A program made the translations under genes and the position numbers. A stretch of DNA of 64,000 nucleotides from Bugula neritina. Taxonomy: Eukaryota > Bryozoa > Gymnolaemata > Cheilostomatida > Bugulidae. This document shows, one piece after another, positions 1 to 13,300 of the stretch. Within the stretch, counting starts at the first letter, position 1. Every line of letters begins with the position of its first letter. The stretch is taken from positions 23,028,819 through 23,092,818 of the forward strand of contig OZ037768.1 in NCBI GenBank assembly GCA_964035545.1, read 5' to 3'. The notes under the pieces were generated by a model, which saw only the letters and a program-made list of their open reading frames with translations, was not told the DNA's origin and ran no database searches.

Positions 1-607
1 TATTTGTTAAGGCAATTGTTTTAGAGTTTCGGTTTAAAGGACTTCTTATGCTATTATTATCTGGTAGAACCCAACATTTACCACATTAGAATGTGTGGCT
101 CACAAATATTTCTTGCAATTGAAAATTTCAGAGTATTGGCATGTCTTTTTTGTATATTGATTGATCTAGCTTTTACATTTTCTTTCTCTTTACATGAAAC
201 AATCTTTATACTTTCTAACTCCAACCTAGCTGGTTTTTATAGTTTAGAACTGAAGCTAAGTTTTAATAATTGGGATGTGTATAGGTAACTTTGCATCTGT
301 AATCTGAAATGTTATTTATTTAGCAGTTTTGTGAAGCTTGTTTTTTTTAAAATGATTTTTAGATATTGAATTATTCATAATACTGAGCAGGTCAAACAGA
401 CACACAGTTTTAGCTAGAGTTTTTATATCCATACTCTATTCTGCTGTATACCCTCCCTAGACTGAACTACGTGGGTGACACCTAAGGCTACTTGTGTTGA
501 CACGCATCCTGTTTTTTATCTAGTGTCATATTTATGAAATTTTATTCAAGTTATTGGATTTCTTGTTTAAACAGGATGTGGGTAGATTAGGGAGGCTAGC
601 AATTACC

Positions 608-615
608 TACTACTG

Positions 616-659
<44 letters not shown>

Positions 660-696
660 ACTACTGCTAGTACTACTACTACTAGTACTACTACTG

Positions 697-731
<35 letters not shown>

Positions 732-744
732 GCTGCTGCTGCTA
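608..744. repeat. (CTG)n/(CTA)n trinucleotide microsatellite
   Basis: A run of about a dozen uninterrupted CTG/TGC triplets is followed by CTA/TAC triplets with interruptions. Minus-strand translations are runs of Ser, Val or Ala in different frames, as expected of a non-coding triplet repeat. It lies in the intron or flank upstream of the IPMK-like exons. Confidence 0.9.
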
Positions 745-810
745 ATAGTGTGTCTTTGGGGAAAGGGGGTTGAAAAACCAGGTTGACACAAAACTGCAAT
801 GTTTTGGGAA

Positions 811-935
811 CTATACTAATATACTACATAGTATACTAGTATACTATACTATAGTATAGTATAGTATAGTATACTATACTATAGTATACTATACTATAGT
901 ATACTATAGTATAGTATACTGTAAGTATAAGCTCA
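811..935. repeat. Palindromic AGTAT/ATACT pentanucleotide tract
   Basis: AGTAT and its reverse complement ATACT alternate in blocks, giving a long self-complementary tract able to fold into hairpins. No coding content is seen. Confidence 0.8.
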
Positions 936-1093
936 AAGAAATTCTATTGTTTGAACTTGACAGCAAAAAGGGTGTTTCTAATTTGTATCACAGAGACCTG
1001 TCAACCCATCAGCAAGCTGTACTAGTCTAGGGGTGGTACAGCTGTTGAGAGTAAAGTACTGAAGTCTAGCATGTTGTTCTAATTTCATTATAG

Positions 1094-2957
1094 TGATATA
1101 CATAAAGATGGTGAACGTTTGCTCGACCTTCATACGACCTCATCTCATAGACATCAAGATTGGAGCCAAATGTTGGGAGCCGGCAGCTTCTCCAGAGAAG
1201 ATCAAGAGACAGAAGCAGCGCTGCCCTCACCTGGATGAAATATGCTTTCAGGTTTTGGGTGCCAAGGTACGGTGTCTACTCTGTAGTCCATAGTGTACAG
1301 GTGACCCACTTAATGGGGGAGGTATGGTTAGATGCAGCACAAAGTTTAGGATTACTGAGTGTATTGTTTGTATATGCATTCTTCGACCGCCCAACTATTG
1401 CACTTTGTGACTACAAACTTTGTGCTGCATCTATCGATTTTCTAATGGTAGTTTTATAATATGTACTTGAAAGTCAAGTGCAGTAGTTATGTTTCCAGGT
1501 CGATTGAACTCCACTGATGCTTCATTCATTATAATAGCCTGGGAAACGCCAGAAGTTATTGACTGTGAATAGTGTGAATGACCTTGAATGAAAGTTGAAC
1601 TTGTGTTGCTATGATATTATCATTCTAATAACTATAATGAGCATATTATTTGACGAGTTATGCTCAGGTAACAGTGCTTTAAGTATAATGGACTTTATTG
1701 CGAAACAATATCCCATCTGTTTGATGCCCTCTTGTGATATTTCAGCCTATTTGATTGGGCATACAACTCCAGTAATTTAAATGGTTTTGTGAAACTCATT
1801 TCAAATGTTGAATTATTAATTCAAAGCAAATGCACATTTAAATCAATAATCCTCTAGGTAACAGTGGGTGTAGCTTTATAGATTGTGATATGCAGTAACA
1901 CTATTATAATCTCATTTCAACTACTGTATTATAGCACCAAGACAGCATACGTGCACTAATAAAGCTGCTGGAAAGAGCAAGCTGTGTTTTGTTAGCTTGT
2001 AACAAGCCTCTATTTAGACACTGGACTATTTAGCTTTCTATTCTCCTTATTTTATAGTATTACGATGCTCAAACTGGACAAGCAGTTGTTAGACGAGATC
2101 TTAGGAAATGCACTCCACACGAATTACTTCACAAGGGTTGGTAGCTTCTCACATTATCTGAATACAATTAATATTAGTTTAGGCCTATGGATGCACTTAT
2201 TATATGAGTATATAATATATAATGTAATTAAGTTGATTGTGTGTGTTTTGAACTAATTTTCTTTTACTGACACCTGCTGACATAATTAATAACAGTCATA
2301 GTGACAGCCTCCTATTGTGACACATGTTCTATGTACACAAATGGGAATTGTTTTCTCTCTAAATGCTGTACTTTTATACTTGAGTGTAATTTATTGTTTA
2401 ATCTCATTATTATTAAAGTTTTGGTATCATAATACAAAGTGTTGACCCAGCTTTTGTCATGTGACCTTTGACCTGATAGTTACTGTATTTTCAATATCAT
2501 ACTGCAAATAGCTGGTCAGATTTTGTGACCTTTGAGGTTGCAATATGGTAGTATTTAGTATATTCCAAGTTAACTTCTGTTTTATGCTGTTTCAGGGCTT
2601 CACGCTATATTCAATATCCTCCCTCCCAATGCTAAAGAATCCATCACACAGTTCATCATGGATGACTTGCAGGAAATAGCCCGTTGGTTTGGCTCTCAGT
2701 CTATTCTCTCGTTTCATGGCTCCAGTGTGTTGATTGTGTTTGAAGGAGATAAGGCAACTCTCGATTCTAATGTGGAGACAAATCATAACCGCCATCCGTC
2801 TATGCTGCAGGTTAAGATGATTGACTTTGCGCACGTGTTTCAGACTACAGCTTCTGATGACAATTACTTGGAAGGACTGAATAGTCTGATTTCCTACTTC
2901 CAGTCTCTCTCCCACATATTTCGCTCAACTTCACCAGTCCCAGACAACGCTAGCTAG
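1094..2957 (+). CDS. IPMK: Inositol polyphosphate multikinase-like kinase, 3' part
   Basis: Three exons are visible: 1094-1266, 2058-2136 and 2596-2957, with the stop at 2955-2957. Phases match across both introns and give 203 C-terminal residues. The first exon carries the inositol-polyphosphate-kinase signature P-x-x-x-D-x-K-x-G (RPHLIDIKIG), followed by a region like IPMK 'ASAEKI...Q' (AASPEKIKRQ). The last exon has a helix ending in WFGSQ, an SSVLIVFEG strand, the metal and nucleotide-binding MIDFAHVF motif and the family's DDNYLEGLNSLI helix. MIDFAH followed by VF and the short C terminus fit IPMK better than IP6K or IP3K. Known family role: phosphorylation of inositol phosphates (IP3 to IP5) and, in animals, PIP2, mainly in the nucleus. 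The N-terminal exons lie outside the window. It converges on the giant minus-strand gene. Confidence 0.88.
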
Positions 2958-4300
2958 ACTATCCAGTTGATCTGTTACACACTTCAATTCTTCTATTAAA
3001 CCGTTATTTATATTAATATTTTAGTTTAATGAAATAGGCGTATATATTTTTTATTTTACTGATTTTGAGTCGACTTATATTTATTTTACTTTAAATGTTT
3101 TTATTTTTATTGTCTATTTTCAATCCATTAGCTAGTTGAACTGTAGACTTAGATTCATACTGATTAGAGTACATTTTGGCATCGTGTTTGTGATCACACA
3201 CTAAAAAGTTTTTCAATTTTTTCATACCTGGGGCTAATTTTACAAACTCCATATAATGAGTGACAGAAAGTTGTACTAAAAGCAAAGCAATCAATTTTTA
3301 TGCTATGGTATTCACTCTGAGTAGTAACCAACATGCTTTCACTGCAGCTATTACTCAGTCATTAATCATGGTAATTTGCTATTTTACAGTAATGCACACA
3401 TCAAACAATAGTTATATTTCTATATGTAATGCACCTTAAATATTTATTTATTTGTTAATTTATATGCTTCCTGCTCATCTACATTTTTACTATAGAAATG
3501 AAGTCATGTGACTAGGACATGAATAGTAAAATTTCGTTTGTCAAGTCATGTTTTAATGCAGGCTTCTTTATTGTCTATCAATTTTAGCCAAATAGTGTAC
3601 TTTGACTGTTAAACTACAGTATAGATGTGATTGTATTCTTCCTTTTACTGTGTAATGATTACTGCTGGTTTCCATCTCTTTCTAATTTAAACAGACTGTT
3701 TTTATGCAAGCAATTATATCATTCATTTTATTAAACTGAAATCATGTTTACTACTTTTAAAATTAAAATCACAATAAACTTTTAAAAATATCTAAACTAT
3801 TTTACAATGTCAACTATCATTATGAAGATAACATACAGCGAACTGTAGGGCATGCAAATCAGTGGTTTTCAACTCTTAAATACTGTAGTATAACACATAG
3901 GAGACTTTCTAGCGGAGTTAGTTAAGCTAGTAAAACTTGCTATTGGCTTATTTAGCAACTTTCTTGAAATTCATAACAGCTGAAACTTGTAATATGGACA
4001 CTACAAAAATTGTTTGGGATATGCCTTAGATCAGGTGGGGGTCAGGAAAACCCTGTTTGCAAAAAGATACCCCCAAGGGGTAGAGTTGAAGCACCTGAGT
4101 TGATAACCACGGACTCAAATGAGAAATTCCTAATCTTAACAATAAATTCAATATGACTTTCCTGTTTCTATTTTAAAAAAAACTTTCAAAATGACAGTTG
4201 ACGTATATGGCAGACTTGAGCTCTATAGCTAAACTATTGCTTGTGCTAAGCATACATAAAAGTTACCAATGTCCTCTAAGTTGCACCACTGCAAAAACTT
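2958..4300. other. Convergent 3' UTRs and intergenic space
   Basis: This lies between two convergent stop codons. Plus-strand polyadenylation candidates for the kinase are ATTAAA near 2993 and AATAAA near 3773. The minus-strand gene has a candidate AATAAA (TTTATT on the plus strand) near 3729. The two 3' ends may therefore overlap. No open reading frame here looks coding. Confidence 0.5.
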
Positions 4301-4366
4301 TTATGGAACAGCAACCTGTTCGCCTTTCTTCCTAGGTTCACATTTGCAAGTCTCAATTCTTTCCAT
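4301..4366 (-). CDS. Last exon: end of the cystine knot
   Basis: The acceptor ttttag is followed by 21 codons and TAA. It supplies the terminal Cys-x-Cys pair (TCKCEP) that closes a CTCK domain, then a short basic tail. Its phase (0) matches the donor at 4643. Confidence 0.8.
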   Translation of the reverse strand: MERIETCKCEPRKKGEQVAVP

Positions 4367-7300
4367 CTAAAACATGACGCATGTGATGACGTGTATGAAT
4401 TTACAACAGGAACTCAAGTAATAATCTAAACTCTAAATATGTGCATAGTAAAATTCATAATAAACTTGAAAAAAAGCCGAAAATCCAACAATATTTTCAT
4501 CTTGGAATAAATTGAATTAAATTTTTTTGTGTTTAATAGAAAAGTGATATAAGCTAAACATGCAATGTCATCTCATTGTGTCATTTGAATTTAAAACAGT
4601 AAGTGTGTAAGCTGTAACACTGTAATGGTAAAGGTAACATACCTCAATAGTCTTGAATAAACCGTCTTCTTTACAGTTGGTTACAACAGAAATTGTAGAG
4701 TTCTTATCTGGTATACAGCACTCTCCAATATCGTCTCCACAGCTGCCTTGACATAGCCTTAAATCCACATGATATTTGCTCTGACAGTTACCCTGGGTAA
4801 CTCTCTCAAACACAGGTATTGGGTGACACTCTGTCGGCTTCACAGATCCGTCTGCAACACAGTCAACTTTCTGTACGTATGGAGAGTCACTCTGACTCAC
4901 ACTGATCACTCATACTCAACAGTTAAAGTGGTTTATTCAGTTTTAGCAACTGTGAAATATTTACAGCAAGCAGTAATTTAGAATCAGATGCACAAAATAA
5001 TTATTTTTAAAACAGCTATGCCTGCATGCAGTGCATGCAGGCATATGAGTCAGGCATACAAGACCCCTTGTATACAGTTAATGCAGACGTGTGTATGCAG
5101 ACGTATGTATGCAGACGTATGTACCGTGACAGGAGCCGTCGTGTAGCACTGTGTAAGGTAAGTCGTACAGACAAGCTATTCTCTTAAGTTGACACAGGTT
5201 GTAGAAAGTAGATGGATTCTCTCGATAGAGAAGTCCGCAGATCTCCTTTTTATCCTGTCCCTTGCATCTCCTAGGACATTCGCACTCCTTCTGACCCAAA
5301 CTACCCAGAATGCACTCTGCACCTGGTCTTGGGCAATGGTAGTCTTCGCACAAACCTAGAAATAAATGATATCAAAGTTATCTTAAATCTTGCCAACTTT
5401 TGAAACAATTCGCTTTTTTGAGACTGGAGGTTAGAAAGCTAAAAAGTACTCACTGCCGGGGCATGGAGTCATGTAGCAGGCTTCAAACTGCTCGAGAACG
5501 GGACATCTGTTTCCTTCACTTGGCTGAGTTTTAATTGCCCGAGTTCTTCGTTTTACACCCTCACCGCAAGAAACGCTGCATGCCTCGAACTTTGTCCATT
5601 CGGTCACTTCACATTCTACAAGTTGAAGCCGAAGCCTTACTAACCCCAATTAACTAAATCCATTACACACACTAAAAATTTTACAAAACAGATTTTTAAA
5701 GCTAATTGCTGATTAACTTCACATTTACAATAACTTTCCTATTTTACAAGAAATTAAAAGTCCTCAATCCAACAACACAAAGTAAATAAATGGAGTTGCT
5801 ACTGATATACTTTTATTTGAGATGCTCATAATATTGTACTCTATTAGTACTCAGTACTCTACTAGTTATTCAGTACTCTTCCTACTAGTTACTCAGTACT
5901 CTAGCTACTAGTTACTCAGTACTCTAGCTACTAGTTACTCAGTAATCTACTAGTCACTCAGTACTCTAGCTACTAGTACTCAGTACTCTACTAGTTATTC
6001 ACTACTCTTCCTACTAGTTACTCAGTAATCTAGCTACTAGTCACTCAGTACTCTACTGGTACTCAGTACTCTACTAGTACTCAGTACTCTACTAGTACTC
6101 TGTTCTTTACCTTGAACACACGGCCCATCGGTAAACTTTACATCTGAATATTTCTGTTTGCAGGCGTGAGTCAGCAGGGCACACAGTGAGGTAAAAGTGC
6201 TGCCACTCGCGGTGCATACAGACCCAGAGTTAGACTCCAGATCCTGAGCGCAATCAGGGCAGCGACAGGTGGGCCCTTCCTCGTCATCGTAACAGACCTC
6301 ATAGCTAGCACAGCTCACGGTGTCACATGTTTCTGCAACCCGTAAGTTCGTTTATTGAATGCAGTCCATAGCCATCACCATTCAAACCAATAATATCAAA
6401 CGGGCAAATTTTCAAAATAAATTTATTTCATCAAACTACGGCTTTTATTTTGAATGCATAAATGTTTTAATAAAGTCTGATGCAAAGGTCTTCTAATGGC
6501 TAGCATTTTTACATTACACACAGTTGAGATAAACTCAATTTGTACTGCAAAGAGCTATGCATTATATTATGTTTCGTGAACACAGAAAAAGGAGGGAAAA
6601 GCATTATTTAGGTGCTATAGATAATGCTGATACAGTCAATTTATATTAAATTGAATGAGTAATGCCTAAGCTTTGTGATGACGCAAAAAGGTGATGAATA
6701 ACAGAAGTCTTTCAAAATTTTCATTGTAACTCAAATTCAAACAGAATAACTTTGATATTCACCTAATGACATAACCATGAATTCACACTTTAGTTCACTT
6801 GATAGCATTATGCTATCAAGAATGATGGAAAAATCATTGCAATTGATGTTCAATATTGAAGATATGTATTCTGTTTATTATCACTGCAACCACTGCACAT
6901 AAAATAATGGTTAGTGTGAAAGTGCCATAGAGCCTCAGTACCATGAATTCCTACCATGGGATAGCCCCTTACCCTGACACTCTCCCCAGTAGGCAAGCTC
7001 CAAGTCTAACTCTGGATTCTCACATCGGGTCACGTCAAACTCGCTGAAAGAATTGTACGTCTGCTTGTTATTTGCGCAGACTGGCTGAGAAGCCTGGCAG
7101 AAGTCACCTTGACACTTGCATCGACATTCGGGGACAGGAAGTCCTTCTGCCGAGATCGCCACGTGACAAGTATGGCGTTCATTCGGACACTCGGCTGGCA
7201 TGCAAACAACTAGAGGCGAAACAAAATGATCCTTAACCCATTTACACATACAAATGCTGATAGTATGACGTCTGGTAGAGAAGTATATGTAGAGATCTTC

Positions 7301-10300
7301 CCACTTGACTTACACAAAACACTTACGCTCACAGTGGAAGCCGTTTCCTCGGAAACCCTCATTACAAGTACATCTATAACCGCCTTCAGTGTTGGTACAT
7401 TTAGCATTCTCATCACAACTTTGCCCATCCTCGCATTCGTCAATATCTAAAAACACAGGCTAATACTTAGCATATTTCCACACAGACAGCAGAATTCATG
7501 CGGAAGAGTAAAAATGTAGTAATAGTTTCAAAGTATTTAAAAATAAAGTTATGGTACAATTATTACCATTGCTAAGACATATCAATCTAAATATTTTAAC
7601 TGTACAACAAGTAGCTAACTAATAGTAACAAACCATCACAGGTCTGTGCTATTCCATTCCACTTGTAACCACGGTTACACAAGCAATGATGTGTTCCTCT
7701 CTGGTTGACACACCTGGAGTTATCCCCACAAGCATTTTCTATTTCTATGCACTCGTTTATATCTACAATGCAGACATATCCGCGCATCAGTAAGAAACAA
7801 GATGGCTACCTACTATTAAATATGGCAGTTAAACAAAAACAGTTAGAATTTTATTAACTCCCTCACCTATACAATGAGTGTTGTTGTACTTGTAGCCACT
7901 CAGGCATTCACATTTATATGTACCAGCGGTGTTAACACACTTGGCAGAGCGAGGACACGGGGAGGGCCCTTCGAGGCACTCGTCCACATCTACAAGAAAC
8001 AATGCACTCAGTCTATGCTAAGGCAAAGTAAAAAGGCTATAATCATATTCAACTCAAATGAATTAAGTGCCAAAGATTGTAAAAAACCGCTAGAACTGTG
8101 GAAAAGCAAAAAAAATGGTTAAATTATTAGAAGTTGGCAAGAACCATGTTTACTGTTATTGTGACCAGATAATATTTACCTGCACAACTTTTGCCTGACC
8201 CAACATATCCCTCTCTGCACTCGCACCTATAAGCTCCATCTAGATCAATACACTCGGCGTTATCATGGCACAAGTGAAGGCTCGGCTTTTCACACTCATT
8301 GATATTAACACAACTATTTTCTTTCTGCAAGTAAAAAAAAGTTTAAAGAAATTGAGATGTAGATTTGACAAATTAATCAATTAGCAAACTGTGCACTAGT
8401 TTCAATAATAAATTCATATTTAAGACTTGACAATGACTAAATATCACTATTAAAAGTCTCAACAGCAGACCCACCTTCTTATAACCTGCTTTACAAACAC
8501 ATTCATAGGAGCCTTCCTTATCTTCACACTGCTGATTATCTGGACATACCACATTGTCCTCTACACACTCATCGATGTCTACATGAACAATATGCACAGT
8601 TGTGATATACCTTTGGGCACTCACAATATGTATCGTTACTATATTATACTATAATATTATACAAAAAGTACAAAAGGTACAAGCAGATATGTTTTAAAAA
8701 TTGCAAAAGATGATGCTTTCAATTAATTCTCCAAAATAAAATAACTGGTTGATTGATGTGCAGTTCAAATCTATTGATGTTGTAAAAACTGAGCAAAATC
8801 TTCAAGTCCTTGAAACAAGAGAGTGGCAAAAATATTTCAAAAAATGTTTCAATATAAATCCTTACTCCATGCAGACTTCCAAATGCATCTCAAAATTCAA
8901 CATTTCAATTAGGCAAACTAGCAAGGTTATAAAAACATAAACTTTATTCACTTGAGCTAAAACATCACAAAATAAGTTAAGACTAGCAGTATTTACAGCC
9001 AGTTCAGTATGAGACTTACCAACGCATGTAGTTCCACCAAAACCATAGCCATCCTTGCAGTCACAGCTGTAACTACCAACTGTGTCCCTACACGTACCCT
9101 CATCTCCACAAGGGTTTCCCTCAGTGCATTCATTTACATCTGCAAATAATTGAAACAGGTTTTAGTAATAAACTTGTCTAGCTATTTATTATGCAATGTA
9201 TACAGGGCTACTATATCATGCAGCTATAGATAGCAACTACCATATTAACTGCGCACACAGCTATACATAAAACTATATTAAACAGTTATAAAGAGCATTT
9301 CAAATATTTAGTTTACAAACATTATTATATTTCAGTTCACCAAACCTTGTAGATATGTGTACTCAAAGGTATAAACTCTGAACCAACAAAAATTACTCGA
9401 TTACTAAATATTAAAACAATAGTCAAAGTGATAAAAAATGTAATGATTAAAATAAAAGTAAATGCTTTTGTTAAAGATTTTAGTAATGACTTTCACACAA
9501 AAATTAGATTCTGTTTCAAAAACAATTTTGTCTATAGTTTCCACATGTCGTATGGGCATATAAAAACCATTTAAAAAGCTTGAGAATAAAGATATGCATA
9601 GTAGAAATTTATGCAGCCACTTACTCTCGCAGTTAGGGGGCGTACCAGCAAACCCCACCTTGCATTCACAGATGAAACCAGATTCTGATGGTATACAGTC
9701 AGTATTGTATGGACAAGGTGAACCAATATTGCAACTGGTAGCTATAAATAGTAATCAACACGTCTAATAGTCATTGTATAACTATAAATAGTAACAACAT
9801 GTCTAATAGTCATTGTATAGCTATAAATAGTAACAACATGTCTATTAGTCATTGTATATAGCTATAAATAGTAACAACACGTCTAATAGTCATTATATAG
9901 CTATAAATAGTAACAACATGTCTATTAGTCATTGTATATAGCTATAAAAAGCAATATAGCAAATGACAATTACACAGTTGTAGACAATAAACTTTTTATA
10001 AAATATTTTTCAAATGATGATCTTTAAAAGTAAAATTTCTAAGCGTAGAAAAACAATAGTTATGAGTTATACAGGCTTTTTTAACACTAATAGTAACATT
10101 CAGCAAAGCAAGTTTTTATATGATCAGCTTCACATGCTTAGTGAATCTGCTAAATACTATAAGCCAAATTATATTCCATACAACAGTCAACTTAGGCCGA
10201 GTAACCTATTACACAAAATTTTAAACAACGGAAGTTTTACACATCCTTAAGTTACTATTAAATTAGTTACTAGGTACTATTAACTAGTAACTATTAACTA

Positions 10301-13300
10301 GTCACTAGTAACTATAGTAATAAGTGAGCTGAACTTACGCAAGCAATCGCCGTCTGCACCAACTCTATATCCTGTCACACAGACACAAGTCTCGTGATTG
10401 GTGGAGTTACGAAGGCACACTGCGTGTTCCGAGTCGCACTTAAGAGTCTCACATTCGCCAATGACCTCTACAAGTAATGCCACTCACTGTAAGACATCAC
10501 TGCAGATTTGCAATGCTAACGGTACACAATAAAAATCAAAGCAATATGCTAGAGTTATGGCAAAGCCATGAGATCAAATATCATTGAGAGCTTTACAGTA
10601 GCAATGCTATGAGATGCAGACGACACAAAATAAAATATAATAATGAAAAGGCACATGAGTCACCTCAACTTCTACTAATTACAGTTTTATATTTACCAGT
10701 ACACTCAAATCCATTTCCTTCATAGCCATCTTGACAGACACACTCATACGAGCCAACAGTGTTGTTACACCGAGCATGCTCACTGCACTCATTGAGATTT
10801 GCTTCGAGGCACTCGTCGACATCGACGCAAACATTATCAACAGAGCTAAAGCCGTCTTGACAGACACATTCATAGCTGCCGTCAGTGTTGGAACACTCGA
10901 TGTGATTGGTCGAGCTGACATCACATTCATAATCTCCAGTCTCGCATTCATTTATATCTGCAAAAGGAATCGAAACTCAAAACATCGGAAGTCATCAAAC
11001 TAGCTCAACCAGCTAATTATACCATTTCTCAGACGTAGACTAATACATACCCATACGACTAAGTTTTTATTACTTCTAATGCTAATAAAAAGATAGTTTC
11101 AATAACAAAGCTTAAAGCTAAAAACTAAAATTAAAAACTGGGACTAAAAATAGCCTTTGTTTAGTGCTGAGCAATAGATGTTCACATAAAGTAATAAGAC
11201 TAAAATAGATCTGCCATTGAATAGAGGAAATAAACAGAGAGCTGCAATAAACAGTTAGAAGACTAGCATTGAGTACTCACCCTGACAGCCTGTGGATGTG
11301 ACTTTATAGCCATCCGGACATTTGCACGAGTAGGTCTTTGGTAGATTAGTACAGTTACCGGGAGACGGACAGAACCGGTCTATATTCTCTGCTGAACACT
11401 CGTCCAAATCTGTGAAAAACAACTAAATACTATAAGGAAAGAATTTAGTTAAATTAGTTAGAGCAAGATTTTAAAAAGAAATGTACACTCGTCCAAATCT
11501 TCGAACGGAAATTAAAATATGTTAGCAGAGAGAATAAAATGAGGTTGAAAAATAAACTTTTAAATTGAACGTGGCGAAACGATTTATTTTTTACAACAAA
11601 TTCTACAGATGGCTGTATGAAGTCATACATGAAACATACTTCAATGTAACCACACCATTTTTGATAGTGACATAAATAGGTCTACCTACACATAGCAAAT
11701 GCTGTCAATACTTACTCCTACTCTTGCACAATCAGCTACACTTACTCCTACTAATGTACTGTCAGTAATACTTACTCCTACTAATGTACAGTCAGCTACA
11801 CTTACCTACACACTTGCCGTCAACCATCTCGTAGCCAGGAGAGCACACACATTCATACTTCTGAGGAATGGCTCGATTCAGACAGATCACATGATCTCCA
11901 GAGCAGACGGAGGGCTTAGCTAGACACTCATCCACATCTACAGTTAGAATGAGCTCCTTGAATAGTATTTACTAAATGTAATCAACTTACCAATGAAACA
12001 CTTGAAATTTACAGTTTTCAATAAAGAATAAATTGTTTTTATTAAAAAGAATTTAATGTGGACAAAAAATTTCATGACTAATAATTGAATTTTTGTATGA
12101 AAAATTGACCATTAGTGCGAAAAATCCTCAAACTAAGGAGTTATCTCCTCCAAACTAATAGAAATATTGATGACATCACAACCGCCAAGTAAAATCAAAA
12201 GACACAAGAAAGTTTATAAGAGTAGTCTGAACTCACCTCCACACACTTTGCCATTTCCTTCAGTTCCCGGATGACATCTGCAATCGTAGCCGCCATCTTC
12301 TTCTACGCAGTCAGCAAGGGTGTGACAGTTGTGAGCTCCAGTCGTACATTCGGCGACGTCTGCAACATTATCTCATAGAATTATTCGATTATCATTAGCA
12401 TTGCTATGAGTCATCTGATTACCAAAAGTACATTCTATTTTTATCTCTAACTCTAAAAAACTCTTTATTCTCAAAACCTTCTAGTTAATGTTTTTTTAGC
12501 CTCACAATTTTATATTTACTTTATTAAAATGAAGTCAAAAAGTAACAACTCATTCTATATAATACATTGGAGTTACCTTCACAAAAATCCATGTAAATTT
12601 TTAAAGGTTACTGTTTTTCTAACCTAATAATTTATTAAGCAATAAATACAACAAATTAATCACTTATTGTATATTATGCTTTGGAGTTACCTGCACAATC
12701 AAGGCCGTTACCACGGTAACCTTGCAAACAGACACATCTGCTACTGTAGTCGTCTGCTACACATTCAGCATTAGCATGGCATGGGCCGGTGAGAGAACAT
12801 TCCAGATCAGCTGTAGTTGGTAATCAATATATACAGTATCCAGCATACACTATGAGGTCTATATTAGTCCAATACATGTATATGTATGGATAACTGTATA
12901 ATATATTATTATATTATATTATTTTATATTAAATTATTACATATTGCATAGTAATAATCTAACAGACGTACGCAGGCAAAGATCTCCGTCAGGCAGGAAC
13001 CCCTCCTCGCAGGTGCAACTGTATCCACCCTCTGTGTTGGTACACTGAGCATGCTCCTGACACGAGTGCATGCCTCGGTCACATTCATTGATATCTAGAG
13101 GAAAACAACTCCCAATCTAAGCTATATATGTATAATATTCACATTACCACCAAAAAGGATGAGTTCAGATTATTTTAGGAGTTGTCTGCACAAATTATCA
13201 AGTCGCTTGTAAATAGACACAATAAAGCCTTCAAAACCTTAAAGCTCTACTGTTTATAAAATTGTGAAGTTAATAACAACCAATGACAGGTCTTGGTGCT

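Larger units (their letters stand above)
1..1093 (+). other. Upstream intron or flank of the IPMK-like gene
   Basis: No convincing exon is visible before the acceptor at 1091-1093. The stretch is AT-rich and holds a CTG/CTA microsatellite and a palindromic AGTAT tract. The N-terminal part of the kinase is missing from view, so its remaining exons should lie further left, outside the window. Confidence 0.6.

Noticed and set aside
596-799. Poly-Ser and poly-Val/Ala reading frames
   Set aside because: Product of the triplet microsatellite read in two frames.
1160-1459. 99-residue plus-strand frame overlapping the IPMK exon
   Set aside because: It is out of frame with the conserved RPHLIDIKIG motif and runs through the donor into the intron.
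4643-4908. Longer version of the cystine-knot exon
   Set aside because: The frame stays open, but the paralogue supports the acceptor at 4852-4853; the longer form is kept only as a possible alternative.
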